Below are positions 45,536 to 54,164 of a stretch of DNA of 64,000 nt, piece after piece; positions within the stretch are counted from its first letter, which is position 1, and each line of letters opens with the position of its first letter. Below the pieces are notes generated by a model. The model did no database searches. It was not told the origin of the DNA and saw only the letters and a program-made list of their open reading frames with translations. Origin of the DNA: OLB6 sp964620125. GTDB lineage: Bacteria > Bacteroidota > Ignavibacteria > Kapaibacteriales > Kapaibacteriaceae. The stretch is taken from NCBI GenBank assembly GCA_964620125.1, contig CAZUGQ010000009.1:27604-91603 (forward strand), given 5' to 3'. The position numbers and the translations under genes were made by a program.

Positions 45536-47536
45536 ATGATTCGCCCTATCGCTGCAACCGCGATCGTTCACCTGTGTGTAAGCTTGATTGTTTCGGCGCA
45601 ATTAACGGTCAACAACCCGTCGGGTGGAGAAACGCTCACGCCTGGCTCATCCTATCTGATTCGATGGACCGATGCGGTTCCAGGTGCGTTGTACGACCTA
45701 GACTACAGCCGAAATGGTGGTTCCACATGGCTGCCTGTTAGTCGAGGAGTGAGTGGAACGTCGTACCTATGGGTACCCATCCCAGCCGACAACAGCACAT
45801 CATGCCGCATACGAGTTATTCGCAAGGCCACTGCGGCCAACAGTGGAGTTGTGCGCCTGGTCGATCCTGCAGGTCTTGCCGACGGCCCCGGGTACAGTCC
45901 ATCGTGGTCACCTGACGGGCAACGTGTTGTTACTGGCAGCGACAGCGGCTACGTTACCGTGTACGATGCATTCACAGGAACCAAGCTCTTGCAGGCGCGC
46001 ATCAACAGTGTGGATGTACCAACGCAGAATGTTCTTCGAGTACATCGTGTGCAGTACGATCCCACCGGCTCGTGGATAGCGTGTTACACGAACGATGACA
46101 GCCTTGCCATTCTGGATGCAACTAGCCTGCAAGTATTGACTCGTTGGCACACCGGTATATCCTCCATTCCCAATCAGGCGAATACCCGTGGCATGGACAT
46201 CCACCCCTCGCAGCCGTGGATAGCCATTTCGAATGTAGGCGGAGCCAAGATATTCGACAGAACAGGTGTACAGCTTGCAGCCTTCGTTGTATTCGGTGGA
46301 AACAGTCACCCCTTCATTCAATGGCATCCTGATGGTGAGCGCTTGGTTGTATCCGGCTTTCCGCAGGGTATTGCCGTACTGGAAGCCTCAACACAAGCCA
46401 TTCAACGCGTGCGCAACGATGGTGAAATGTATGGTTGTTTTCGTATCAGTCCAGACGGGTCGAGACTCGCTGCCGTATCCGGTACACTATTGCAGCCATC
46501 GCGCAAATGGACGCTGTTCGACGTTTCGAATCTGAATCCGGTTGACAGCTTCTTGCCGACCACCAGTTTTGGTTCAGCAGCACATGACTACCTCTCGGAT
46601 GGACGAATCGTTATTGGACGCAGTCCATCTGGTTCTACATCAATCGTGGAAAGGCGTAGCGGTGCAGACCTGTCGTTGTTAGACTCGATAGGCCGTGAAT
46701 ACACAGCCTCCGATCTGCAGGCATCACCCAACCCAGACTATATTGTGCTTGAATCGTACACTGGTGCCACCGTTATCGGTCCTGCGCGGGCTGGAGCACC
46801 TGCTGACACGGCAATCTCAGCATTGTTTTCCATCGTTGCCTCAGCCCCCTCCGATTCCTTGCTCAGGCTGGCCATTGATACTGTTCGAACCACAACGAAC
46901 CAGCGAATCTCACCGGCGCTGCGCATGCTCTCCCGCAGCGACAGTGCACTTGGATCGGCCACGACCATACAGGTTGTTGTGTCGTGGGATGCCAGCATGG
47001 CAGCACCGGCAGGATCGACACCAGTTGGGACGATAGCAGGCGGACGTAGAACCATAACACTCGATGTACCAACAACGCCGGTAAACGGTACTGTCTTGGA
47101 TGAAATCGAACTGCATACAGCACTAGGCTTACGCAACGTCACCGACCTGCGCATTGATCAGGTACTTGGCCTGGCAGACCCCACGCGTCTGGTAACCACG
47201 AATGGGCTACTTGAGCTAACCGACATTTGTGTTGAAGGGGGCTCTCGGTACGTAAACGGCGATGGCACGCTATCAGTTGTGGCCAGGCCCAACCCCGCTT
47301 ATGGGGGCCTTGTGCAGATTGATGTGTCGACTATCGAGCAGGGGGTGCATCGGCTAACGGTTGTGAATGCATTGGGGCAGGTTGTCCATGAAGTTGCCCT
47401 AGAGTGCCGGGTACCTATAGTACCCGGCACTCAGACCTACTCCATCAACGCAAACCTCCTAGAGCAAGGCGCTTACTGCCTTCGGCTCGAGTCTCCAACC
47501 ACCATTTACCGAACAATGCTGCTGGTTGCGCAATGA
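45536..47536 (+). CDS. T9SS cargo with WD40-like propeller
   Basis: A 666-residue exported protein. After a signal peptide (VHLCVSLIVSAQ) comes an Ig-like domain of the Ser-Thr-rich GPI-anchor-like type (NPSGGETLTPGSSYLIRW, residues 20-110). WD40-like blades follow (YSPSWSPDGQRVVTGSDSG, FRISPDGSRLAAVSG), then a second beta domain. The C-terminus is a T9SS sorting domain: ARPNPAYGGLVQIDV, LTVVNALGQVVHE and GAYCLRLESPTTIYRTMLL. Residues 623-632 are encoded by a palindromic repeat inserted in frame within this sorting domain. Function is unknown; it is probably at the cell surface. It overlaps the next gene by ATGA. Confidence 0.85.
   Translation: MIRPIAATAIVHLCVSLIVSAQLTVNNPSGGETLTPGSSYLIRWTDAVPGALYDLDYSRNGGSTWLPVSRGVSGTSYLWVPIPADNSTSCRIRVIRKATAANSGVVRLVDPAGLADGPGYSPSWSPDGQRVVTGSDSGYVTVYDAFTGTKLLQARINSVDVPTQNVLRVHRVQYDPTGSWIACYTNDDSLAILDATSLQVLTRWHTGISSIPNQANTRGMDIHPSQPWIAISNVGGAKIFDRTGVQLAAFVVFGGNSHPFIQWHPDGERLVVSGFPQGIAVLEASTQAIQRVRNDGEMYGCFRISPDGSRLAAVSGTLLQPSRKWTLFDVSNLNPVDSFLPTTSFGSAAHDYLSDGRIVIGRSPSGSTSIVERRSGADLSLLDSIGREYTASDLQASPNPDYIVLESYTGATVIGPARAGAPADTAISALFSIVASAPSDSLLRLAIDTVRTTTNQRISPALRMLSRSDSALGSATTIQVVVSWDASMAAPAGSTPVGTIAGGRRTITLDVPTTPVNGTVLDEIELHTALGLRNVTDLRIDQVLGLADPTRLVTTNGLLELTDICVEGGSRYVNGDGTLSVVARPNPAYGGLVQIDVSTIEQGVHRLTVVNALGQVVHEVALECRVPIVPGTQTYSINANLLEQGAYCLRLESPTTIYRTMLLVAQ
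47402..47432. repeat. In-frame palindrome of the GAGTGCCGGG family inside a T9SS cargo
   Basis: A perfect 13-bp stem, GAGTGCCGGGTAC with GTACCCGGCACTC, has the loop CTATA. It shares GAGTGCCGGG/CCCGGCACTC with the intergenic cluster at 7.9 kb. It begins exactly on a codon boundary and encodes E-C-R-V-P-I-V-P-G-T between two strands of the sorting domain, where other domains have a short variable loop. Confidence 0.85.
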
Positions 47537-49551
47537 GAGGTCTACCAACGCTTTTCTGCGGACTGCTCTGCGCAGCGGCGGTACTTGCACAGGACACGGC
47601 AGGCATTCGCATTGGCGGCACTGCCGGAGTAAACCTCTCCCTTCACAGTGCCAATATCAGTGGCGTGCCGGGCACTCCAAGCTGCTGTCCGGGATTCAGC
47701 ACCGGTATCGGTTGGAATCCATTCATCGCAGCGACAGGAGAACTGCCGATAAGCAGCAACCTGCTTGTTTCTACACACCTCGGATACACGGGTGCAAGCG
47801 CTACGCTCACACGCGATGAACAAACGGCCATCATCGTTGGTGGCGTGCTAACACCAGGCACATTCACGCATACCATCGATGCCTCTCTGTCCGGCATTGC
47901 ATTCGACCCTTACCTGAAGATGCTTTTCGGTCAGGGCCTGTTCATAACAGGAGGACTGCAGACGGCATACTGGCTAACGTCGGCATTCGAGCAGCGAGAA
48001 GAGATCACGGAACCTGCTAACTCCGGCACATTTGCCGACGCTTCCGGGAACGATACAAAGAGCAGGATTCGAAACTCCACGAGTGGTAATCTTCCGGATA
48101 CGCGCCTTCACGTTGCCCTTGCCGCGGGTGTGGGCATAGATTTGCCTCTGAATGCAGAAGGATCACTGCTTCTGGCTCCGGCAATCACTGGCAGCTTTGC
48201 CCTAACATCCATTGCAAATACTAACTGGAAAGCACACGGCATCCGCCTTGGCCTGTCGCTGCTCTACCAGAGACCACGTGATGTCGAACCTCAGCTCTCC
48301 TCCCCTGGTACAACAACCACTCCGGTCAAACAACCTCCCCCCCCTCCACCGCCGGTAGTGGTTGCAGCACCTCTGCTGTTTGAAGCCGACGTTGTTCTGC
48401 AAGCTCAGACTGCACGTGGCACAATGGAGCCAGTACGAAAAATCGTTATCGAAGAAACAATCAGTGAGCAACTCACGGCACTTCTGCCATACGTGTTCTT
48501 CGACAAGGGTTCTGCCATGCTACCGGCCAGATACCAGCGCGGTAATGGCATTCCATTCAACGAACGGCACCTCTTTGGTCGCAGTGCTCTTGATGTGTAC
48601 CACCACATACTTGACATCATCGGTACTCGCATGCAGCAGTACCCAAAAGCGAGCATCGATCTAACGGGATGTATCATGCCCGACGACGTGGAAACCGAAG
48701 CTTCCGGACTTGCCGCTAACAGGGCACAACAAGTGAAGGCATACCTTACGTCGAGATTCGGCATTGATGCGAACCGTGTTCGCACCTCGAGTGTTGCTCT
48801 GCCCAAGCTTCCATCCAATGTTCGTACGGCCGATGGACAGCAGGAGAATCGTCGGGTTGAGATATCGTCCTCCGATCCTGCAATCGTCGACGTTTTGCAG
48901 ATCGAAGACACACTGCGGACCACTGCTACGCCAACGGTGCACATCACGCTTCCGGTGAAAAGTGCAGGGCGAGTAACGAGTTGGAAACTAAGAGCCAGGC
49001 AGGGTCAGCGCTTGGTCATTGACACATCTGCTCAAGATGCTCCACCCGCCAGCTTGAACTGGGAGCCACTAGCCAACCGCCAGCGCATGCCCACCACTGA
49101 TGAACCAATCATCGTGGATTTTGAAGTAAGCAATGAAGAGGGAAGGACCATCGTACGATCCGACACGATCGAAACCGAACAGATCACCTTACGCAAAAAG
49201 GCTTCGCGTGGCACCGGCACCAAGCGCATAGATGAATACAACCTGATCCTATTTGCCTTTGGAAAAGCGTCGCTAGAAGGACCTAACGCTCGTATCATTG
49301 AGCTTATCAAACGTCGGATTGAGCCTTCGTCAATCGTTATTGTTCGAGGGCATGCCGACCGCACAGGTACCCCTGCTGTGAACGATCCACTAACACAGCA
49401 ACGAGCGGAAGCCGTTGGAAAGGCACTGAATCACTCAAAGGTTGATGCCAAGGGGCTTGGCCAACGCGAGATGTTGTACGACAATGATCTGCCCGAAGGC
49501 CGCTTCTACAATCGCACCGTACGGGTACGAGTTGAAACGCCAATCAAGTAG
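47533..49551 (+). CDS. OmpA-family protein with two OmpA-like domains
   Basis: A 672-residue exported protein. After a signal peptide (LFCGLLCAAAVLAQ), residues 20-250 look like an outer-membrane barrel, followed by a proline-rich linker (QPPPPPPPVVV) encoded in part by an eight-C run. Two OmpA-like peptidoglycan-binding domains follow: the first has YVFFDKGSAMLPARY and ends LPSNVRTADGQQENRRVEI; the second has LILFAFGKASLEGPN and GHADRTGTPAVNDPLTQQRA. Between them is a beta-rich domain with LPVKSAGRVTSWKLRARQG. Coupled to the T9SS cargo gene by ATGA, it may anchor or export it; this is inferred. Confidence 0.83.
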   Translation: MRGLPTLFCGLLCAAAVLAQDTAGIRIGGTAGVNLSLHSANISGVPGTPSCCPGFSTGIGWNPFIAATGELPISSNLLVSTHLGYTGASATLTRDEQTAIIVGGVLTPGTFTHTIDASLSGIAFDPYLKMLFGQGLFITGGLQTAYWLTSAFEQREEITEPANSGTFADASGNDTKSRIRNSTSGNLPDTRLHVALAAGVGIDLPLNAEGSLLLAPAITGSFALTSIANTNWKAHGIRLGLSLLYQRPRDVEPQLSSPGTTTTPVKQPPPPPPPVVVAAPLLFEADVVLQAQTARGTMEPVRKIVIEETISEQLTALLPYVFFDKGSAMLPARYQRGNGIPFNERHLFGRSALDVYHHILDIIGTRMQQYPKASIDLTGCIMPDDVETEASGLAANRAQQVKAYLTSRFGIDANRVRTSSVALPKLPSNVRTADGQQENRRVEISSSDPAIVDVLQIEDTLRTTATPTVHITLPVKSAGRVTSWKLRARQGQRLVIDTSAQDAPPASLNWEPLANRQRMPTTDEPIIVDFEVSNEEGRTIVRSDTIETEQITLRKKASRGTGTKRIDEYNLILFAFGKASLEGPNARIIELIKRRIEPSSIVIVRGHADRTGTPAVNDPLTQQRAEAVGKALNHSKVDAKGLGQREMLYDNDLPEGRFYNRTVRVRVETPIK

Positions 49552-49606
49552 GCCTTAGCGGTTTGCAGCAACATCGCTGCGCAGTGTTGAAGCCGTTAGC
49601 AGCACT

Positions 49607-51010
49607 CTAGCTTGAGAAGCCGCCGCGAACTTCGTCTATCACGCTTTTCACTGTTTCTTCTACGGTGTCGATAGCCTTGCCAATGGTTTCACCGGCACGG
49701 TGTGACAGCTCATCGAGGGAGTTGTTTAGTGAAGGGTAGAGTGGAAATTTTCTGCAGAACGTTTTCACATCTTCCTTCACCGCTGCATGTACGGATGCAT
49801 CGTCAACATTCACCAGCACATCGTTGATCAACCGAGCAATGTGGCGCATGTCGTCCTCCTTCATACCACGAGACGTCATGGCTGCCGAGCCCAGCCGAAT
49901 GCCCGAGGTAACGAGTGGTGGTTGTGTGTCGTAGGGCACTGCGTTCTTGTTGCAGGTTATTCCACTTGCATCAAGTGCTATCTCTGCCTTCTTACCAGTA
50001 AGATCCTTGTTGCGCAAATCAATCAGCATTACGTGGTTGTCTGTTCCGCCACTCACCACGGCATAATCCATCTTCATCAATTCATCGGCAAGTGCCTGGG
50101 CATTGCTGATTACCTGCTTGGTGTACGCATCAAAGGTGTCCGTTAAGGCTTCTCCGAATGCCACCGCCTTGGCGGCGATAACGTGCATAAGTGGCCCACC
50201 TTGAATTCCTGGCATCACCATGCTGTCAATGAGTTCACTCATCATCTTGGTGCGCCCGCTCTTAGGAGCAACCTTGCCAAAAGGATTTTCTACATCCTCG
50301 CCAAGCATGATTAAGCCCCCTCTCGGACCCCTCAGCGTTTTGTGGGTGGTGCTTGTTACAACGTCGCAGTAGGGAACAGGACTCATCAGCCTACCCTTTG
50401 CAATCAAGCCCGCTGGGTGGGCTATGTCGGCAAGCAGGAATGCCCCAACACCATTGGCAATCGTACGAAAGGCGGAGAAGTCGATCTCGCGCGAATAGGC
50501 ACTGGCACCAACGGTAATCATGCGTGGTTTGTGCTGCTTGGCCAGATCTTCCACAACGTTGTAATCAATCCTACCCGTTTGCTTGTCCAGCCCGTAGGGT
50601 ACGAAGTTGTAGAAGATGCCACTAAAGTTTACCGGTGATCCATGTGTAAGGTGGCCTCCGTGCGAAAGGTCCATGCCAAGCACGGTGTCGCCTGGTTGCA
50701 GGTACGTGAAGTACACGGCCATGTTTGCACCAGAGCCACTATGGGGCTGAACATTAGCATACTCAGCACCAAAGAGTTCCTTTAGGCGTTCACGAGCAAG
50801 ATCCTCAACAACGTCAACCCATTCGCATCCTCCGTAATACCTCTTACCGGGGTATCCTTCTGCATACTTGTTCGTGAGCACGCTGCCTTGAGCTTCCATG
50901 ACGGCAAGCGATGTGAAGTTCTCTGACGCAATGAGTTCCAGTTTGTCTCGCTGACGTTCGTACTCGCCCAGGATGGCGTTGTGGACTTCGGGGTCGGATG
51001 ATGAGAGCAT
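49607..51010 (-). CDS. glyA: Serine hydroxymethyltransferase
   Basis: PLP enzyme that converts serine and tetrahydrofolate to glycine and methylene-tetrahydrofolate. The 467 residues contain the N-terminal RQRDKLELIASENFTS, then YYGGCEWVDVVEDLA, and the PLP lysine in VVTSTTHKTLRGPRGG. The normal end of the enzyme (KTFCRKFPLYP) is followed by about 40 extra residues (SLDELSHRAGETIGKAID and so on), predicted as an amphipathic helix. That tail is absent in most GlyA. The gene is convergent with the double-OmpA gene. Confidence 0.96.
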   Translation of the reverse strand: MLSSSDPEVHNAILGEYERQRDKLELIASENFTSLAVMEAQGSVLTNKYAEGYPGKRYYGGCEWVDVVEDLARERLKELFGAEYANVQPHSGSGANMAVYFTYLQPGDTVLGMDLSHGGHLTHGSPVNFSGIFYNFVPYGLDKQTGRIDYNVVEDLAKQHKPRMITVGASAYSREIDFSAFRTIANGVGAFLLADIAHPAGLIAKGRLMSPVPYCDVVTSTTHKTLRGPRGGLIMLGEDVENPFGKVAPKSGRTKMMSELIDSMVMPGIQGGPLMHVIAAKAVAFGEALTDTFDAYTKQVISNAQALADELMKMDYAVVSGGTDNHVMLIDLRNKDLTGKKAEIALDASGITCNKNAVPYDTQPPLVTSGIRLGSAAMTSRGMKEDDMRHIARLINDVLVNVDDASVHAAVKEDVKTFCRKFPLYPSLNNSLDELSHRAGETIGKAIDTVEETVKSVIDEVRGGFSS

Positions 51011-51056
51011 GATGTGCTGTTTTCTGCTGATGAACGGTAACGTGCTAGCCAGATAG

Positions 51057-51959
51057 TTACTGGCCTGTTTTGATCAAGGGAACAACGTGCAGACGTGTGT
51101 TCGTGTGAATTAGCAAGGACCACATTCCTGGTGGTAGAATATCCGTGTTCAAGAACATCGGCAGTGAGGTTGCCACTCCATCCATAAGCGGAATGTGTTG
51201 ACCGGTTACAGACACAGCCTCGATCCGCACGTGGCTATTAAGTACTTGCTGCGGTGTTACTAGGACAGCCGTCGACGTAGTAGGGTTGGGGTAGGCGTAG
51301 TAGCCGGCGTTACGTGCTTCTTCGCCAGAGACGCCAACCGTTCCATCGCCGAAGCACACCGTTTGCCCACTGGTTGCCTCAACCAGACACGTCAAACCAA
51401 GAGAACCCTCGGCGACAGGAAACCAGAAGAATGCCCAGAATGGTGTTCCGATTGGGAATCCGAACAACTCCTCGGTGCTCACCGTTAATAGTGTAAGCAG
51501 CGGCAAACTGTCGGGGTGGGCTGCCGCAAACGCTTGGTAGTCTCCATTTGACTTGAGTTTTGCCAGTAGACTCGTTCCCTCCAGATAGGTAGACGGCACC
51601 GACTCCCTGCTCAGCTCTTCGATGTCTACAATGTCGCTTGGCAAATCAAATGGTGGTGGCGTACAACTCCCGAACAACCGCACCAAACCAGTCGTCACCA
51701 CCGTGTCCATCGATTCACTATACACCGTATAAAACCAGATCGGTGCCGTGCCTGCTGTGAAGTCCATGCCGATGTACAGCATTGACTGTCCAATCGGAAA
51801 CTCAATTCCTGCAGCACTAATGGCGATGATCTTCGCGTCACTGGTTCCTGGAATTGCCTGCGTCGCTGCACCCTGGCATTGCTGCGGCAAATACCCAGGA
51901 AAATTCAGCTGAGCCGATGCTGCCGTAGCAGCCATAAGCATGATGAGTATGTGTTTCAT
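51057..51959 (-). CDS. T9SS cargo protein of unknown function
   Basis: A 300-residue exported protein. The N-terminus is a signal peptide (HILIMLMAATAASAQ), followed by a beta-rich body of no recognised family with few cysteines (QQCQGAATQ, FGSCTPPPFD, LTCLVEATSGQTVCFGDG). The last 85 residues form a T9SS sorting domain: GYYAYPNPTTSTAVLV, then IEAVSVTGQHIPLMDG and PPGMWSLLIHTNTRLHVVPL. The ATG at 51959 was chosen for the signal peptide; it is preceded by GTGAGGGGCTT, a variant of the window-wide octamer that could also serve as ribosome binding site. It probably depends on PorU and PorV for export. Confidence 0.78.
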   Translation of the reverse strand: MKHILIMLMAATAASAQLNFPGYLPQQCQGAATQAIPGTSDAKIIAISAAGIEFPIGQSMLYIGMDFTAGTAPIWFYTVYSESMDTVVTTGLVRLFGSCTPPPFDLPSDIVDIEELSRESVPSTYLEGTSLLAKLKSNGDYQAFAAAHPDSLPLLTLLTVSTEELFGFPIGTPFWAFFWFPVAEGSLGLTCLVEATSGQTVCFGDGTVGVSGEEARNAGYYAYPNPTTSTAVLVTPQQVLNSHVRIEAVSVTGQHIPLMDGVATSLPMFLNTDILPPGMWSLLIHTNTRLHVVPLIKTGQ

Positions 51960-52072
51960 AAGCCCCTCACGTTGAAATCCAAGCAGCAATTTAGCCAAGC
52001 CCACGCAGCCACTCATCACCCACCACCCGCCTCCCCATTCCTCTGCCTCCCTTTCATCCCCCCTAACCCTCC

Positions 52073-52099
52073 AGTCCCTCTAGTCCCTCTAGTCCCTCT
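52073..52099 (+). repeat. Three tandem 9-bp repeats upstream of the E1 gene
   Basis: AGTCCCTCT occurs three times without interruption and ends 3 bases before the -7 box of the E1 gene, so it fills the space between the -33 and -7 positions. It is part of an 85-base stretch (52017-52102) with almost no G. Confidence 0.85.
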
Positions 52100-52102
52100 C
52101 CC

Positions 52103-52110
52103 TACTTTTG
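52103..52110 (+). promoter_or_regulatory. -7 element of the E1 gene
   Basis: TACTTTTG matches TAnnTTTG exactly and ends 5 bases before the ATG at 52116, predicting a leaderless mRNA. No TTTG is found at -33, where the 9-bp repeats lie. Confidence 0.5.
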
Positions 52111-52115
52111 CACCC

Positions 52116-54164
52116 ATGACCAAAACCGACTGGACATCCATAGCCCGCACCGTAATCGCTTCACGCATCATCGACACCATCGAGGAAACCGAGCTGGCGC
52201 CCAAGGGCCTGGTCACGTATCAGTTCTCTGCAACCGGACACGAGCTATCTCAGGCAATCCTAGCTACACAGCTTAGGCATGGTCACGACGGAGCCACCGT
52301 GTATTACCGATCACGTCCCTTCGTTATCGGTGCAGGCATGTCGTATGAAGAGGCCTTTGCCGGGCCCCTAGCTCGCGTTGGCAGTAGAAATGGCGGACGC
52401 GACATTGGCGTGGTGCACCACCTGCCCAATCGCAGGGGTGTTACCGTGCTCCCGGCCAGTGGTGATGTTGGAGCACAGTACACGCCCTGTGCAGGCTGGG
52501 CTCAGGCAATCGTGTACCGCTCGGAGGTGTTGAAGCAAGACGAGTGGAAGGGGGCTGTGGCAGTTGCCCACGGAGGTGATGGATCCACAGCAACAAATGG
52601 ATTTTGGTCGGCCCTTACGATTGCTACCACCCAACGGCTGCCCATGATCTTTTTCGTGGAGGACAACAACTGGGGCATCAGTGTGCCGGGTAGTTACCAA
52701 ACTCCCGGGGGGAATATCGCAGCAAACCTGGCATCGTTCACCGGTCTGCGCATTGTTGAGTTCGACGGCACCAATCCCGAAGAAGCAAGCCGCCTCATCG
52801 AAAAGAGTGTCGAGCATGTGCGCGAACACCGCTCGCCTACGCTCATGCGCGTGCGCGTGCCTCGCATCTGTGGTCATAGCGGAGCCGATAGTCAGTCGTA
52901 TAAAACCGAAGAACAGCGCAATTCAGAGCGTGAGCGCGACCCACTCGTCAAACTTGAGCAGTTCTTTGCGAAGAAAAAGTATCTCGATGCCGATGGCTGG
53001 AAGGGGCTTGTGGCAGACGTGGATGCCGAAGTGCGCGCTGCTGCCAACGCTGCTGTTGCTCAAGCAGAACCAGATCCGTCAAGCTCCTTCACGCATGTGT
53101 TTTTCGATGGCGTAGCACCCAAACACGGTGGACTGATGAGCGAAAGCCTTGAGCCCCCTACGGCATCAGGCGAGTTGCAAGAAGAAGGAGCGCGCATCAA
53201 TTTGATCGAGGCGGTAAAAAGAACGTTGGACTACGAACTGGCACAGAATCCACGAGTGCTGGTATTTGGTGAGGATGTTGGTGTGAAGGGGGGGGTACAC
53301 GGAGCTACCGTCGATTTGCAGATCAAACACGGTGTGCAGCGGGTCTTTGATACATCACTTAGCGAAGAGGGGATTATTGGTCGTGCCGTTGGCCTAGCCC
53401 TGGCTGGACTGGTGCCCGTACCCGAGATTCAATTCCGCAAGTACCTGGATCCCGCCATGGAACAGGTGAATGATGCAGGTACCATTCGTTGGCGCACCAA
53501 TGGCGACTTTGCAGCACCTATGGTGGTGCGCATTCCTGTGGGGTATAGCAAGCGTACTGGAGACCCCTGGCATAGCGTTAGCGGCGAAGCCATTTTTGCT
53601 CATACCATTGGTTGGCGAGTAGCCTTCCCATCGAATGCGCAGGACGCCGTAGGTCTGTTGCGGAGTGCTTTGCGCGGTACCGATCCAACGTTCTTCCTTG
53701 AGCATCGCGATTTGTTGGACACAAAGCCAGGTCGCAGCAAATACCCTGGCAATGAATACCTGGTAGAGTTTGGCAAGGCTCGCGTCCATCGCGCAGGCAA
53801 CCGTGCAACCATCGTTACCTGGGGCGAGATGGTGCACCGCTGCACCGAAGCAGCGGACAGTATCAATGCCGATGTGGAGATTATCGACTTACGCACCATC
53901 GTGCCGTGGGATAGAGACATGGTGCTAGACAGTGTGCGTCGCACAAGCCGTTGTATGGTTGTCCATGAAGACAGCATCACGTGCGGCTTTGGGGCAGAGG
54001 TAGCATCAACTGTCACCCAAGAATTGTTTGCATCACTCGATGCACCGGTGGTAAGACTTGCCACACCAATGATCCCCATCCCCTACAACAAGGGCATGAT
54101 GAATGCGGTGATTCCGAGCGTGGAGGAGATAGCGAAGCAGGTGAGTTTACTAGTATCGTACTAG
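52116..54164 (+). CDS. 2-oxoacid dehydrogenase E1, fused alpha and beta subunits
   Basis: Thiamin-diphosphate enzyme that decarboxylates a 2-oxoacid, probably branched-chain, and passes the acyl group to E2. The 682 residues fuse the two usual subunits. The alpha part (1-360) has the TPP motif GDGSTATNGFWSALTIA ending in EDNNWGISV; the beta part (about 360-682) has VLVFGEDVGVKGGVHGATV and FDTSLSEEGIIGRAVGLALAG and ends with a transketolase C domain (VHEDSITCGFGAEVASTVTQ). A G run at 53288-53295 lies in the beta part. E2 is not in the window; lpdA at 26 kb could supply E3. It overlaps the helicase start by 1 bp. Confidence 0.92.
   Translation: MTKTDWTSIARTVIASRIIDTIEETELAPKGLVTYQFSATGHELSQAILATQLRHGHDGATVYYRSRPFVIGAGMSYEEAFAGPLARVGSRNGGRDIGVVHHLPNRRGVTVLPASGDVGAQYTPCAGWAQAIVYRSEVLKQDEWKGAVAVAHGGDGSTATNGFWSALTIATTQRLPMIFFVEDNNWGISVPGSYQTPGGNIAANLASFTGLRIVEFDGTNPEEASRLIEKSVEHVREHRSPTLMRVRVPRICGHSGADSQSYKTEEQRNSERERDPLVKLEQFFAKKKYLDADGWKGLVADVDAEVRAAANAAVAQAEPDPSSSFTHVFFDGVAPKHGGLMSESLEPPTASGELQEEGARINLIEAVKRTLDYELAQNPRVLVFGEDVGVKGGVHGATVDLQIKHGVQRVFDTSLSEEGIIGRAVGLALAGLVPVPEIQFRKYLDPAMEQVNDAGTIRWRTNGDFAAPMVVRIPVGYSKRTGDPWHSVSGEAIFAHTIGWRVAFPSNAQDAVGLLRSALRGTDPTFFLEHRDLLDTKPGRSKYPGNEYLVEFGKARVHRAGNRATIVTWGEMVHRCTEAADSINADVEIIDLRTIVPWDRDMVLDSVRRTSRCMVVHEDSITCGFGAEVASTVTQELFASLDAPVVRLATPMIPIPYNKGMMNAVIPSVEEIAKQVSLLVSY

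Noticed and set aside
47667..47680. GTGCCGGGCACT near the start of the double-OmpA gene as a third copy of the palindrome
   Set aside because: Only a short near-palindrome; it lacks the flanking GA..TC pairs and any long stem.
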